A stretch of DNA of 64,000 nt from a virus. Every line of letters begins with the position of its first letter. Position 1 is the first letter of the stretch. The notes beneath the pieces were generated by a model. The model made no database searches. It was not told the origin of the DNA and worked only from the letters and a program-made list of their open reading frames with translations. The position numbers and the translations under genes are program-made. The stretch spans positions 1 through 64,000 of IMG/VR virus record IMGVR_UViG_3300042691_015010; one strand, 5' to 3'. Positions 57,381-64,000 of this stretch are shown piece by piece.

Positions 57381-59750
57381 ATGGCTCTGAATAGAATCTC
57401 CGTAAGTAGAGTATCACTTAAACGAATGACTGTACCAGGTTTTGGTGCGGCTGTTACTCCCGTTACTCCTCCTGCACCAAATGTTGGTGTGCAAGTGTTT
57501 ACAGAAACTTCTGCATGGGTAGCACCACCTGGTGTAACATCAGTGGAATATCTTGTTGTTGCAGGTGGAGGTGGTGGTGGTGGAACTGATGGTGCTGGTG
57601 GTGGTGCTGGTGGATATAGAACGGGCGCTGGACTCAATGTAACAGCAAATCAAACATACACAATTGTTGTTGGTTCAGGTGGTTCAGGCGCACCTGGCGG
57701 TTCGGGTGGAAAAGGTGGCAATGGTTCAAATTCTGGAATTTGGAGTACAGGTGCGACACCTTTCTCAGCATTGTGGTCAATTGGTGGTGGAGGTGGTGGT
57801 ACTAATGGAGGTGGATTAAGAGAAGGTAATTCAGGAGGCTCTGGTGGTGGTGCTGGATATGCACCAGCTGCAACAAATGGTGGTTTAGGTACACCAGGAC
57901 AAGGATTTAACGGTGGCAATTATCCAGCGCCAACCGCAGTTGGTGGTGCTGGTGGAGGTGGTGCCGGTGCTGCTGGTGGAGATACAGGAGCCACAAGAGC
58001 AGGTAATGGTGCTATAGGATTATTTTCATCTATAACTGGTGCAAATGTTGGTTATGCTGGTGGTGGAGGAGGTGGTACTCCTGGAAGTTTAGGTGCACAG
58101 GGAGTAGGAGCATTTTCGTTTGGTGGTGCAAATGGTTCAGTAGTTAATGTTACAGGTGTGGCGGGGAACAATAACACTGGTGGCGGTGGCGGTGGTGGCG
58201 GTGGTGGTTTTCCTGCTTTACCGCCAGGAGGTGCCGGTGGTTCTGGTATTGTCGTACTCAAATACACATTTGGTGATTCAACTAATCAAACATTCGTCTT
58301 TGCAAACACTGGTCAGTTTGTAGTGCCTGATGGCATCACAACAATTGATTATTTGTTGATTGGAGGTGGTGGAGGTGGTGGTGGCACCGGCGCAGGTATC
58401 GGTGGAGGTGGTGGTGGTGCTGGTGGTTATCTTGCTGGGACAGGATATCCTGTAGGACCAAATCAATTATATACAATTCAAGTTGGTGCTGGTGGTTCAG
58501 GAGGAAGTGGACAAGTTCAAGGTTCAAATGGTGTAAATACATTTATTTCCGCTGGAAATACTGCTAATGCTGCCATATTATCTGCAATTGGTGGAGGTGG
58601 TGGAGGTGGTGGTAATGGTTCACCAACAAATAACGGATTTGCTGGTGGTTCTGGCGGCGGAGCAAGTAATGGTAATGCTGGCGCAGGAACACCAGGACAA
58701 GGAAACAATGGAGGTTCAACCGATAGTGGCGCTCCAGCTTATAGACTTTCTGGCGGCGGCGGTGCTGGTGCTGCTGGTGTTTCTGGTGCATCCACAGGCA
58801 ACGGTGGCGCTGGATCATCTTCCACTATAACAGGCTCATCTGTTACATATGCGGGTGGTGGCGGCGGTGGAAACAACACTGGTCCTGCATCTTCTGGAGG
58901 AACTGGTGGAGGTGGTGCTGGTAATGGTGGCACTGGATCAAATAATTTAGGTGGTGGTGGTGGAGGTGCTGCTAATGGAGGCACTGGTGGTAGAGGCGGC
59001 TCTGGATTTGCCGTAATCAAAATCTCCGCTGTTCAAAATAAGATAGCAGTATTCTCTAACACTGCAACATGGAATGTGCCGTTAGGTGTAACTTCAGTGG
59101 ACTATTTGGTGGTGGCTGGTGGTGGCGGTGGCGGTTATGCTTACGGTGGTGGCGGTGGCGCTGGCGGATTTAGAACAGGCACGGGATTTGCAGTTACTCC
59201 CGGTGTAAGTTATACAGTAACAATCGGAGCGGGAGGAGCGGCAAGCGCATCAAGAGGTGGAAATTCAACTTTTTCCACTATCACATCTAACGGTGGTGGA
59301 TTTGGTAATGCTAATCAAGACGGTAGTCCAGGTGGATCCGGTGCTGGCGGTAGTTATAACAGTGGTGGCGGTGCTGGTTCAGGCAACATTCCATCAACTT
59401 CTCCTAGTCAGGGAAATAATGGAGCAGGTGTTCAAGGCAATGGTGGTGGCGGCGGTGGTGGTGCTTCTCAAGCAGGACAAGGTAGAAATGGTGGCAATGG
59501 TACTGCTTCTTCAATTACTGGAGTGAATGTTACATACGCCGGTGGCGGTGGTGGTGGTGCAGCGACTCCGGGTACAGCATTTTCTACTGGCGGCACTGGA
59601 GGTGGTGGATCTGGAGGAATTAACAACGCATCTCCTGGCGCTGTAAACACAGGGGGTGGCGGTGGCGGTGGTGGTGCCGGCGGCCCCGGTGGACCTTACA
59701 CAGATGGCGCCGCTGGTGGTTCTGGTGTCGTCGTTCTCAAATGGACTTAA
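57381..59750 (+). CDS. Glycine-rich adhesin-like tail protein 3 (three modules)
   Basis: The 789-residue protein has three modules. Each starts with a beta motif (VFTETSAWVAPPGVTSVEYLVVAGGG near 35; FANTGQFVVPDGITTIDYLLIGGGG near 305; FSNTATWNVPLGVTSVDYLVVAGGG near 560) followed by ~200 Gly-rich residues and SGIVVLKY/SGVVVLKW. The repeated F-x-TW-VP-G-V-x-DYLVVGGG pattern is common to all glycine-rich paralogues in the window. Receptor binding at the fibre tip is inferred from the family. Confidence 0.78.
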   Translation: MALNRISVSRVSLKRMTVPGFGAAVTPVTPPAPNVGVQVFTETSAWVAPPGVTSVEYLVVAGGGGGGGTDGAGGGAGGYRTGAGLNVTANQTYTIVVGSGGSGAPGGSGGKGGNGSNSGIWSTGATPFSALWSIGGGGGGTNGGGLREGNSGGSGGGAGYAPAATNGGLGTPGQGFNGGNYPAPTAVGGAGGGGAGAAGGDTGATRAGNGAIGLFSSITGANVGYAGGGGGGTPGSLGAQGVGAFSFGGANGSVVNVTGVAGNNNTGGGGGGGGGGFPALPPGGAGGSGIVVLKYTFGDSTNQTFVFANTGQFVVPDGITTIDYLLIGGGGGGGGTGAGIGGGGGGAGGYLAGTGYPVGPNQLYTIQVGAGGSGGSGQVQGSNGVNTFISAGNTANAAILSAIGGGGGGGGNGSPTNNGFAGGSGGGASNGNAGAGTPGQGNNGGSTDSGAPAYRLSGGGGAGAAGVSGASTGNGGAGSSSTITGSSVTYAGGGGGGNNTGPASSGGTGGGGAGNGGTGSNNLGGGGGGAANGGTGGRGGSGFAVIKISAVQNKIAVFSNTATWNVPLGVTSVDYLVVAGGGGGGYAYGGGGGAGGFRTGTGFAVTPGVSYTVTIGAGGAASASRGGNSTFSTITSNGGGFGNANQDGSPGGSGAGGSYNSGGGAGSGNIPSTSPSQGNNGAGVQGNGGGGGGGASQAGQGRNGGNGTASSITGVNVTYAGGGGGGAATPGTAFSTGGTGGGGSGGINNASPGAVNTGGGGGGGGAGGPGGPYTDGAAGGSGVVVLKWT
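59507..59539 (+). repeat. 33-nt exact repeat, copy 1
   Basis: A 33-base stretch starting TTCTTCAATTACTGGAGTG and ending TACATACGC lies within a Gly-rich module. It recurs base for base at 62507-62539, exactly 3000 nt downstream, in the paralogous gene. Confidence 0.9.
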
Positions 59751-59757
59751 AACACAG

Positions 59758-59765
59758 TATAAATA
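59758..59765 (+). promoter_or_regulatory. T4-type late promoter box TATAAATA
   Basis: A perfect TATAAATA at 59758-59765 lies 8 nt after the end of the glycine-rich gene and 22 nt before the ATG at 59788, with AAAGGTG between. Confidence 0.75.
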
Positions 59766-59787
59766 TTTTTATTTTAAAGGTGATTGA

Positions 59788-60204
59788 ATGAATACTGAAC
59801 AAATTTCTTATGCACAATACTTAATTGGTAACAATAATAAACTTGTGTGTGGTATCGATACTGCGATTAAAGCACTTCGACCACACGCAAGATATGATAT
59901 GTCTGCATCAGGTGGACACTTTGAATTCACTCGTTGGGAAGATGAATCAGGTTCTAAGCCACCAACAAAAGAAGAAATTTTTGAAGAATTAGAATATCAG
60001 AATAAATTTATCGACTACTGGCAGCATTTTTTAGATCGTGCTGCAAATTATCCTGATATTGTAGTTTTAATTAATCTACTATATGAAGCAATAGACAATG
60101 GTGAAATACCAGGCAAAGGCAGTGGCTTCTACAATGCTATCAAAGAAGTCAATGACAAGTTTCCAAAGCCAGAAGGTGAACCTCCTAGCAAAGAAATTAA
60201 ATAA
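59788..60204 (+). CDS. Hypothetical protein, possible fibre assembly factor
   Basis: The 138-residue acidic protein has LRPHARYDMSASGGHFEFTRWEDESGSKPPTKEEIFEELEYQ in its N-terminal half. The 'ARY.M...GG.F..TRWED....PT.EEI' order resembles small proteins encoded beside phage tail fibres, some of which are assembly chaperones. The C-terminal half is helical and ends in a charged Pro-rich tail. Direct late promoter upstream. Role inferred from place only. Confidence 0.62.
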   Translation: MNTEQISYAQYLIGNNNKLVCGIDTAIKALRPHARYDMSASGGHFEFTRWEDESGSKPPTKEEIFEELEYQNKFIDYWQHFLDRAANYPDIVVLINLLYEAIDNGEIPGKGSGFYNAIKEVNDKFPKPEGEPPSKEIK

Positions 60205-60219
60205 AATTTAAGGAATTAA

Positions 60220-60615
60220 ATGTCGTATATTGGAAATCAAGTAACTTCAGTCCCGTTTACAGCTGATGTTTTCAGTGGTACGGGTAGTGCCACATCTTTC
60301 GGACCAATGATACGAATTCCTGCTGCAATTGCCTCTATAGCAGTTTTTGTGGACGGTTCATACAAAACACCAGGCATTGATTATACATTAAATGTGGATT
60401 ACATTGTCTTTACAACGCCACCGGCACTAGGCACAAATAATATTGTTGCACATCATTTAGGTAATGGTGTCATGGCAACACAAGTACCCGCAGATGGTTC
60501 AGTTACCGCACCAAAGATAGCAGATGGGTCTATAACACCAATAAAATTTTCATCAGCAGCAAATTCACAAATTCAAAGTTCGGGCATTGTAGGCTCGATC
60601 ATATTCGGAGGTTAA
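60220..60615 (+). CDS. Tail fibre-linked protein (family B, copy 2)
   Basis: The 131-residue protein (MSYIGNQVTSVPFTADVFSGTGSATSFGPMIRIPAAIASIAVFVDGSYKTPGIDYTLNVDYIVFTTPP) follows the same plan as the 56588 protein: MxYIGN start, FSGTG, a V(D/G)G block, GIDYTL/GDSYSV and a KI.DGSIT end. It occurs before a second glycine-rich gene, supporting duplication of a fibre cassette. Confidence 0.7.
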   Translation: MSYIGNQVTSVPFTADVFSGTGSATSFGPMIRIPAAIASIAVFVDGSYKTPGIDYTLNVDYIVFTTPPALGTNNIVAHHLGNGVMATQVPADGSVTAPKIADGSITPIKFSSAANSQIQSSGIVGSIIFGG

Positions 60616-60618
60616 TAA

Positions 60619-61002
60619 ATGGCAGCGCCAAACATTGTTAGCGTAACAGATATTAGAGGTAAAAGTAATGTTGCCAACGTTACAACAGTTTCATCGTCAG
60701 TCATTGTCAATGCTGTCAATTCAGGTAAAGTGTTTAAGATTAACACACTGATTGTGTCCAATGTTGACGGAACAAACGCTGGCAATGTTTCAGTAGAATT
60801 GTTTAAATTTGGCGCACAAAATACAAGTACGGGTTTAGGTAATGCAACATATGCTATTGCAAATACTGTCACTGTCCCCGCCAAATCATCATTAGACATT
60901 CTTGCAAAATCACTTTACTTAGAAGAAGGTGACCAAATCAAAGTTAAAGGTGATGCAAACAATCGTCTACATTTCATTTCATCATTTGAAGAGATTAGCT
61001 AA
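60619..61002 (+). CDS. Phage structural protein (family A, copy 3)
   Basis: The 127-residue beta protein (NIVSVTDIRGKSNVANVTTVSSSVIVNAVNSGKVFKINTLIVSNVDGTNAGNVSVELFKFG; TVPAKSSLDILAKSLYLEEGDQIKVKGDANNRLHFISSFEEI) resembles the 57030 and 56256 proteins in strand order (IxxxxxxN.D...A, VPAG/VPAKS, LEEGD). Its TAA overlaps the ATG of the following glycine-rich gene. Confidence 0.66.
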   Translation: MAAPNIVSVTDIRGKSNVANVTTVSSSVIVNAVNSGKVFKINTLIVSNVDGTNAGNVSVELFKFGAQNTSTGLGNATYAIANTVTVPAKSSLDILAKSLYLEEGDQIKVKGDANNRLHFISSFEEIS

Positions 61003-63503
61003 TGCCATTAGGTTTAAATGGTGGTATCATTGGTCTTGTAAATGCATCAACTAGAACAGGTGGTGCCACTGGAATTTGGACATTAGGTGAAGCAGGAATA
61101 AATTCTTTGGCAGGTTTATGGCCAGATGATTTTTCTTTTGTAAATGCTTTCACATCTTCTACTGGATGGTCTCCTGATTCTGATATTACTAGCGTAGACT
61201 ATGTAATTATTGCTGGTGGAGGTGGCGGTGGTGCTAGATCCGGTGGTGGTGGTGGAGCTGGTGGTTTTCTTGCTGGTTCAGGTCTTTCAGTTTCTTCAAG
61301 TGTCAATTATAGCTTAGTTGTCGGTTCTGGTGGTGCAGGAGGACTTGTTCCGGGTGCAACATTTGTTGGCGATAATGGCTCAAATGGCTCTAATTCGGGT
61401 ATTTTTGCTTCTTCTCCTTTCCCTGCAATATGGGCAACAGGTGGAGGTGGTGGTGCAGGTTCGGATGACAAAAGAGGTTATGCTGGCGGTTCGGGTGGCG
61501 GTGATGGACGAATTGGATCGCCACAAACTAATCTTCCTGGCGCACCGGGAACATCTGGTCAAGGAAATAGGGGCGGTGCTAGTGGAAGAATTTTTGCTCC
61601 CGGAGAAGCAGATTTATCTGGTGGAGGAGGTGGTGCTGGAGGCGCTGGTAATGGCGGACCATCAACACCAAATGCAAATGGTGGTATAGGACTAGCTGCT
61701 ACAATTACAGGTTCGCCAAAAAGATATGCAGGCGGAGGTGGTGGTTCAATTAATACTTCATTAAATACTTTTGGTCCTCCTTATTTTTATTTTGGACAAG
61801 ATGGCGGTGGAAATGGAACAATAAATCCATCATCAGCCACAGGTACTAATGCAGAAGTATCAACAGGCAGTGGTGGCGGAGGCGGCGGATTATCTGGATC
61901 CGATCCTGGTTATAGAGGCGGATCAGGTGGTTCGGGTATTATTTTTGTTCGTACAAGAAAAACGCCAGCCACAAACGCAGTATTCAAATTCTCTAATACA
62001 TCACAATGGATTGTTCCTGATGGCATAACAACGATTGATTATTTGATAGTTGGTGGCGGTGGTGCCGGCGGTGCATATAATGGAGGTGGCGGAGGTGCTG
62101 GTGGTCTTTTACAAGGAATAGGTTATCCAGTAGGTCCCGGACAATTATATACTATTCAAGTCGGTGCTGGTGGTGCAAATTCCGCTAGTCAAGCAAAAGG
62201 TGCTAATGGAACAAATACTGTATTAGCCGCAGGTAACACAGCAAATGCTGGAATTTTAATTGCTTTAGGTGGCGGTGGAGGTGGTGCTGAAGTGTCTCCT
62301 TCATTAGGAAACGCCGGCAATAGAGGTAATTATGGAGGTTCTGGTGGTGGTGGAAGTACCGGTTCTGCTGGTGGTCCAGGAACGCCCGGACAAGGCAACA
62401 ATGGCGGCACTTCAACAAATTATGGTGGTTCTGGTGGTGGTGGGGCTGGCGCAGCTGGTAATTCTTCTTCTTCAGATACATTCTCCACTGGTGGCAAAGG
62501 ATTAGTTTCTTCAATTACTGGAGTGAATGTTACATACGCTGCTGGTGGCGGTGGAGCTTCTTTTTCTTCATCTCCATATACAGGTGTGAATGGAGCAGGA
62601 ACATCCGTTGCAGCAAATAATTCTGGCTATGGTGGTCAAGGATCGGAACCGAGAAGAAACATCTTAGGATCACAGGGTGGTTCAGGTGTTGCTATTATTA
62701 AAATTTCACCTGTTCAAAATAAAGTTGCAGTGTTCTCTAACACAGCAACATGGACTGTACCAACAGGTGTGACATCACTTGAATATCTCATCGTTGGTGG
62801 TGGAGGTGCTGGTGGAATAACATTTGGTGGTGGTGGTGGTGGCGGTGGATTTAGAACAAGTCCTTCTTATCCAGTTACGTCGGGTGGGTCATTGACTGTT
62901 GTTGTTGGTGGAGGTGGTTCATATAATTGGCCGGGTGGCGCAAGCACAAATGGTTCTAATTCAGGAATTTACACGACAACGGGTTCTGTTTGGTCGTCCG
63001 GTGGGGGTGCAGGAGGAACAAATCCTCATTATGCTGGTCCAACAAGTGCTGGAAACAATGGTAAAAATGGTGCATCCGGTGGTTCAGGTGGGGGTGGTTG
63101 TGGGAGTGATAATAACTCGATTGGTAATGGCACAGGTGGATTGGGAAATATTCCCAACGTAAGTCCCGCTCAAGGAACCGGTGGTGGAAATGGTGCAGGA
63201 GGGGGTGCAAATCAAGGTGCTGGCGGTGGTGGTGGTGGCGCTTCTGCAAATGGACAATCATCACCAAGTGGAACTCAAGGTGGTAACGGTGGCGCTGGAG
63301 CTTATTCAACAATATCCGGCTCAAACACCGCATACGCTGGAGGTGGTGGTGGGGCAGTTCGTGATGACCAAGGCGCAACTCTTACTGTAGGTGGCGTTGG
63401 AGGTGGAGGTAATTTGGGTAAAAGTGGAATAGCTTTCACAGGTGGCGGTGGGGGTGTTGGGGCATCAGGAGGTTCGGGTATTGTTATTCTAAAATGGACG
63501 TAA
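61002..63503 (+). CDS. Glycine-rich adhesin-like tail protein 4 (three modules)
   Basis: The 833-residue protein has an N-terminal region of its own (LGLNGGIIGLVNASTRTGGATGIWTLGEAGINSLAGLWP) followed by three Gly-rich modules opening near residues 65, 330 and 575 (VDYVIIAGGGGGGA; FSNTSQWIVPDGITTIDYLIVGGGG; FSNTATWTVPTGVTSLEYLIVGGGG). It is a close paralogue of the 57381 protein, with stretches of near-identical DNA. The end SGIVILKW is shared. It probably forms a variable receptor-binding tip. Confidence 0.78.
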   Translation: MPLGLNGGIIGLVNASTRTGGATGIWTLGEAGINSLAGLWPDDFSFVNAFTSSTGWSPDSDITSVDYVIIAGGGGGGARSGGGGGAGGFLAGSGLSVSSSVNYSLVVGSGGAGGLVPGATFVGDNGSNGSNSGIFASSPFPAIWATGGGGGAGSDDKRGYAGGSGGGDGRIGSPQTNLPGAPGTSGQGNRGGASGRIFAPGEADLSGGGGGAGGAGNGGPSTPNANGGIGLAATITGSPKRYAGGGGGSINTSLNTFGPPYFYFGQDGGGNGTINPSSATGTNAEVSTGSGGGGGGLSGSDPGYRGGSGGSGIIFVRTRKTPATNAVFKFSNTSQWIVPDGITTIDYLIVGGGGAGGAYNGGGGGAGGLLQGIGYPVGPGQLYTIQVGAGGANSASQAKGANGTNTVLAAGNTANAGILIALGGGGGGAEVSPSLGNAGNRGNYGGSGGGGSTGSAGGPGTPGQGNNGGTSTNYGGSGGGGAGAAGNSSSSDTFSTGGKGLVSSITGVNVTYAAGGGGASFSSSPYTGVNGAGTSVAANNSGYGGQGSEPRRNILGSQGGSGVAIIKISPVQNKVAVFSNTATWTVPTGVTSLEYLIVGGGGAGGITFGGGGGGGGFRTSPSYPVTSGGSLTVVVGGGGSYNWPGGASTNGSNSGIYTTTGSVWSSGGGAGGTNPHYAGPTSAGNNGKNGASGGSGGGGCGSDNNSIGNGTGGLGNIPNVSPAQGTGGGNGAGGGANQGAGGGGGGASANGQSSPSGTQGGNGGAGAYSTISGSNTAYAGGGGGAVRDDQGATLTVGGVGGGGNLGKSGIAFTGGGGGVGASGGSGIVILKWT
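62507..62539 (+). repeat. 33-nt exact repeat, copy 2
   Basis: Identical to 59507-59539. Flanking DNA is also closely related (FSNTATW segments near 59050 and 62735), which points to recent recombination or duplication between the two adhesin genes. Confidence 0.9.
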
Positions 63504-63506
63504 GAA

Positions 63507-64000
63507 ATGGCAAAAAGATTTAATGGTGGAATAATAGGATTACTGAACACCTCTAAGTTTGGGGGTGATGTTACTGGTTTATGGACGCAAAATGAAGTTT
63601 TTTTGAATAAACTCTCTGGATTGTGGCCGGACATCGAATATAATGAGACTAGAATCTTTACAGAAAGTACAACATGGATAGCACCGCCTGGAGTTAATTC
63701 TGTAGAATATCTTTTTGTTGCCGGTGGTGGTGGATCAACTTCTTATGGAGGTGGTGGCGGTGCTGGTGGATTTTTAACAGGTTCGGGGTTAAATTTAACT
63801 TCTGGAGTTTCTTACACAGTTGCGGTTGGCGCAGGTGGCAGTGCTTTATCAAATGGCAGTAATAGTTCAATTTCTGCTTCTGGTGTATTTTTAGCTAATG
63901 CTGTTGGTGGTGGCGCCGGCGGTGGTTGGTACCCAGGACCCGGTGTTGATAGGAATTATGGTGCTTCTGGTGGTTCTGGTGGTGGCGCTAGAGGAATAAA
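63507..64000 (+). CDS. Glycine-rich adhesin-like tail protein 5 (truncated by window end)
   Basis: An ATG at 63507 opens a frame still open at the window end (164 full codons visible). The N-terminus (FNGGIIGLLNTSKFGGDVTGLWTQNEVFLNKLSGLWP) is clearly related to that of the preceding 833-residue protein. It is followed by FTESTTWIAPPGVNSVEYLFVAGGGG and Gly-rich runs. It begins 3 nt after the previous stop. At least five such paralogues therefore exist in the phage. Confidence 0.8.
   Translation, partial: MAKRFNGGIIGLLNTSKFGGDVTGLWTQNEVFLNKLSGLWPDIEYNETRIFTESTTWIAPPGVNSVEYLFVAGGGGSTSYGGGGGAGGFLTGSGLNLTSGVSYTVAVGAGGSALSNGSNSSISASGVFLANAVGGGAGGGWYPGPGVDRNYGASGGSGGGARGI

Noticed and set aside
57377-63634. 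Further Pro-, Val- and Leu-rich ORFs overlapping the adhesin genes
   Set aside because: Same cause: alternative frames of repetitive glycine codons remain free of stops.

Overview
This window is part of the genome of a large T4-like tailed phage with a contractile tail. Several T4-type proteins are recognisable: single-stranded DNA-binding protein gp32, helicase loader gp59, RNase H, a gp33-like late transcription coactivator, head completion nuclease gp4, and tail or baseplate proteins gp48, gp53, gp27-like, gp5-like, gp25, gp6 and gp8. Coding is dense, with ATGA-type overlaps and AT-rich DNA. There are no ribosomal or housekeeping genes. The host is probably a proteobacterium, as suggested by a circularly permuted tmRNA (a layout known from alphaproteobacteria, some betaproteobacteria and cyanobacteria), a tag peptide starting AND and ending LAA, and a pqqA gene that only makes sense in a cell able to make PQQ. 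The exact host cannot be read from this window.

Layout. 1-534: two small phage genes. 671-5475 and 6730-6806: a tRNA region with 23 convincing tRNAs covering all 20 amino acids plus one aberrant tRNA-like sequence. It has its own consensus promoters, holds two structured spacer RNAs, and is interrupted by an AT-rich pair of genes resembling a restriction endonuclease and its methyltransferase. 5494-7551: a small-gene block ending in rubrerythrin and pqqA. 7563-8539: two minus-strand genes. 8660-14343: a conserved phage protein, RNase H, then a nucleotide-sugar and glycosyl-transfer cassette, then a ClpP-like protease. 14355-19403: two small proteins and two glycine-rich adhesin-like proteins with a structural protein between them. 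19439-23827: short early-type genes, several with their own sigma70 promoter, a lipoprotein and a RecB/Cas4-like nuclease. About 23830-24132: a two-piece permuted tmRNA. 24150-28806: an endolysin-like SleB hydrolase, gp33-like, gp59, a deoxynucleotidase and gp32. 28853-33763 (minus): a tape-measure-like protein with a lysozyme domain, a tail assembly chaperone with a -1 frameshift site, tail tube, a probable DNA end protector and gp4. 33796-55084: the baseplate operon. 55086-64000: fibre and structural genes with three more glycine-rich paralogues, the last cut by the window end.

How the parts work together. tRNAs and tmRNA supply or rescue translation; rubrerythrin and pqqA are auxiliary metabolic genes; the sugar cassette may alter phage or host glycans; the two structural blocks build the tail, baseplate and receptor-binding fibres. 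Early genes carry TTGACA-17-TATAAT promoters. Some structural genes carry a TATAAATA-like late box, which fits gp33-dependent late transcription.

Most noteworthy: (1) a phage-borne circularly permuted tmRNA whose tag can be read; (2) pqqA, the PQQ precursor peptide, next to rubrerythrin; (3) a perfect T TTT TTC slippery site that joins a gp26-like protein to a 65-codon extension just before the tape-measure-like gene; (4) a tRNA set covering every amino acid, including an initiator-like tRNA; (5) an apparent restriction-modification pair inside the tRNA array.
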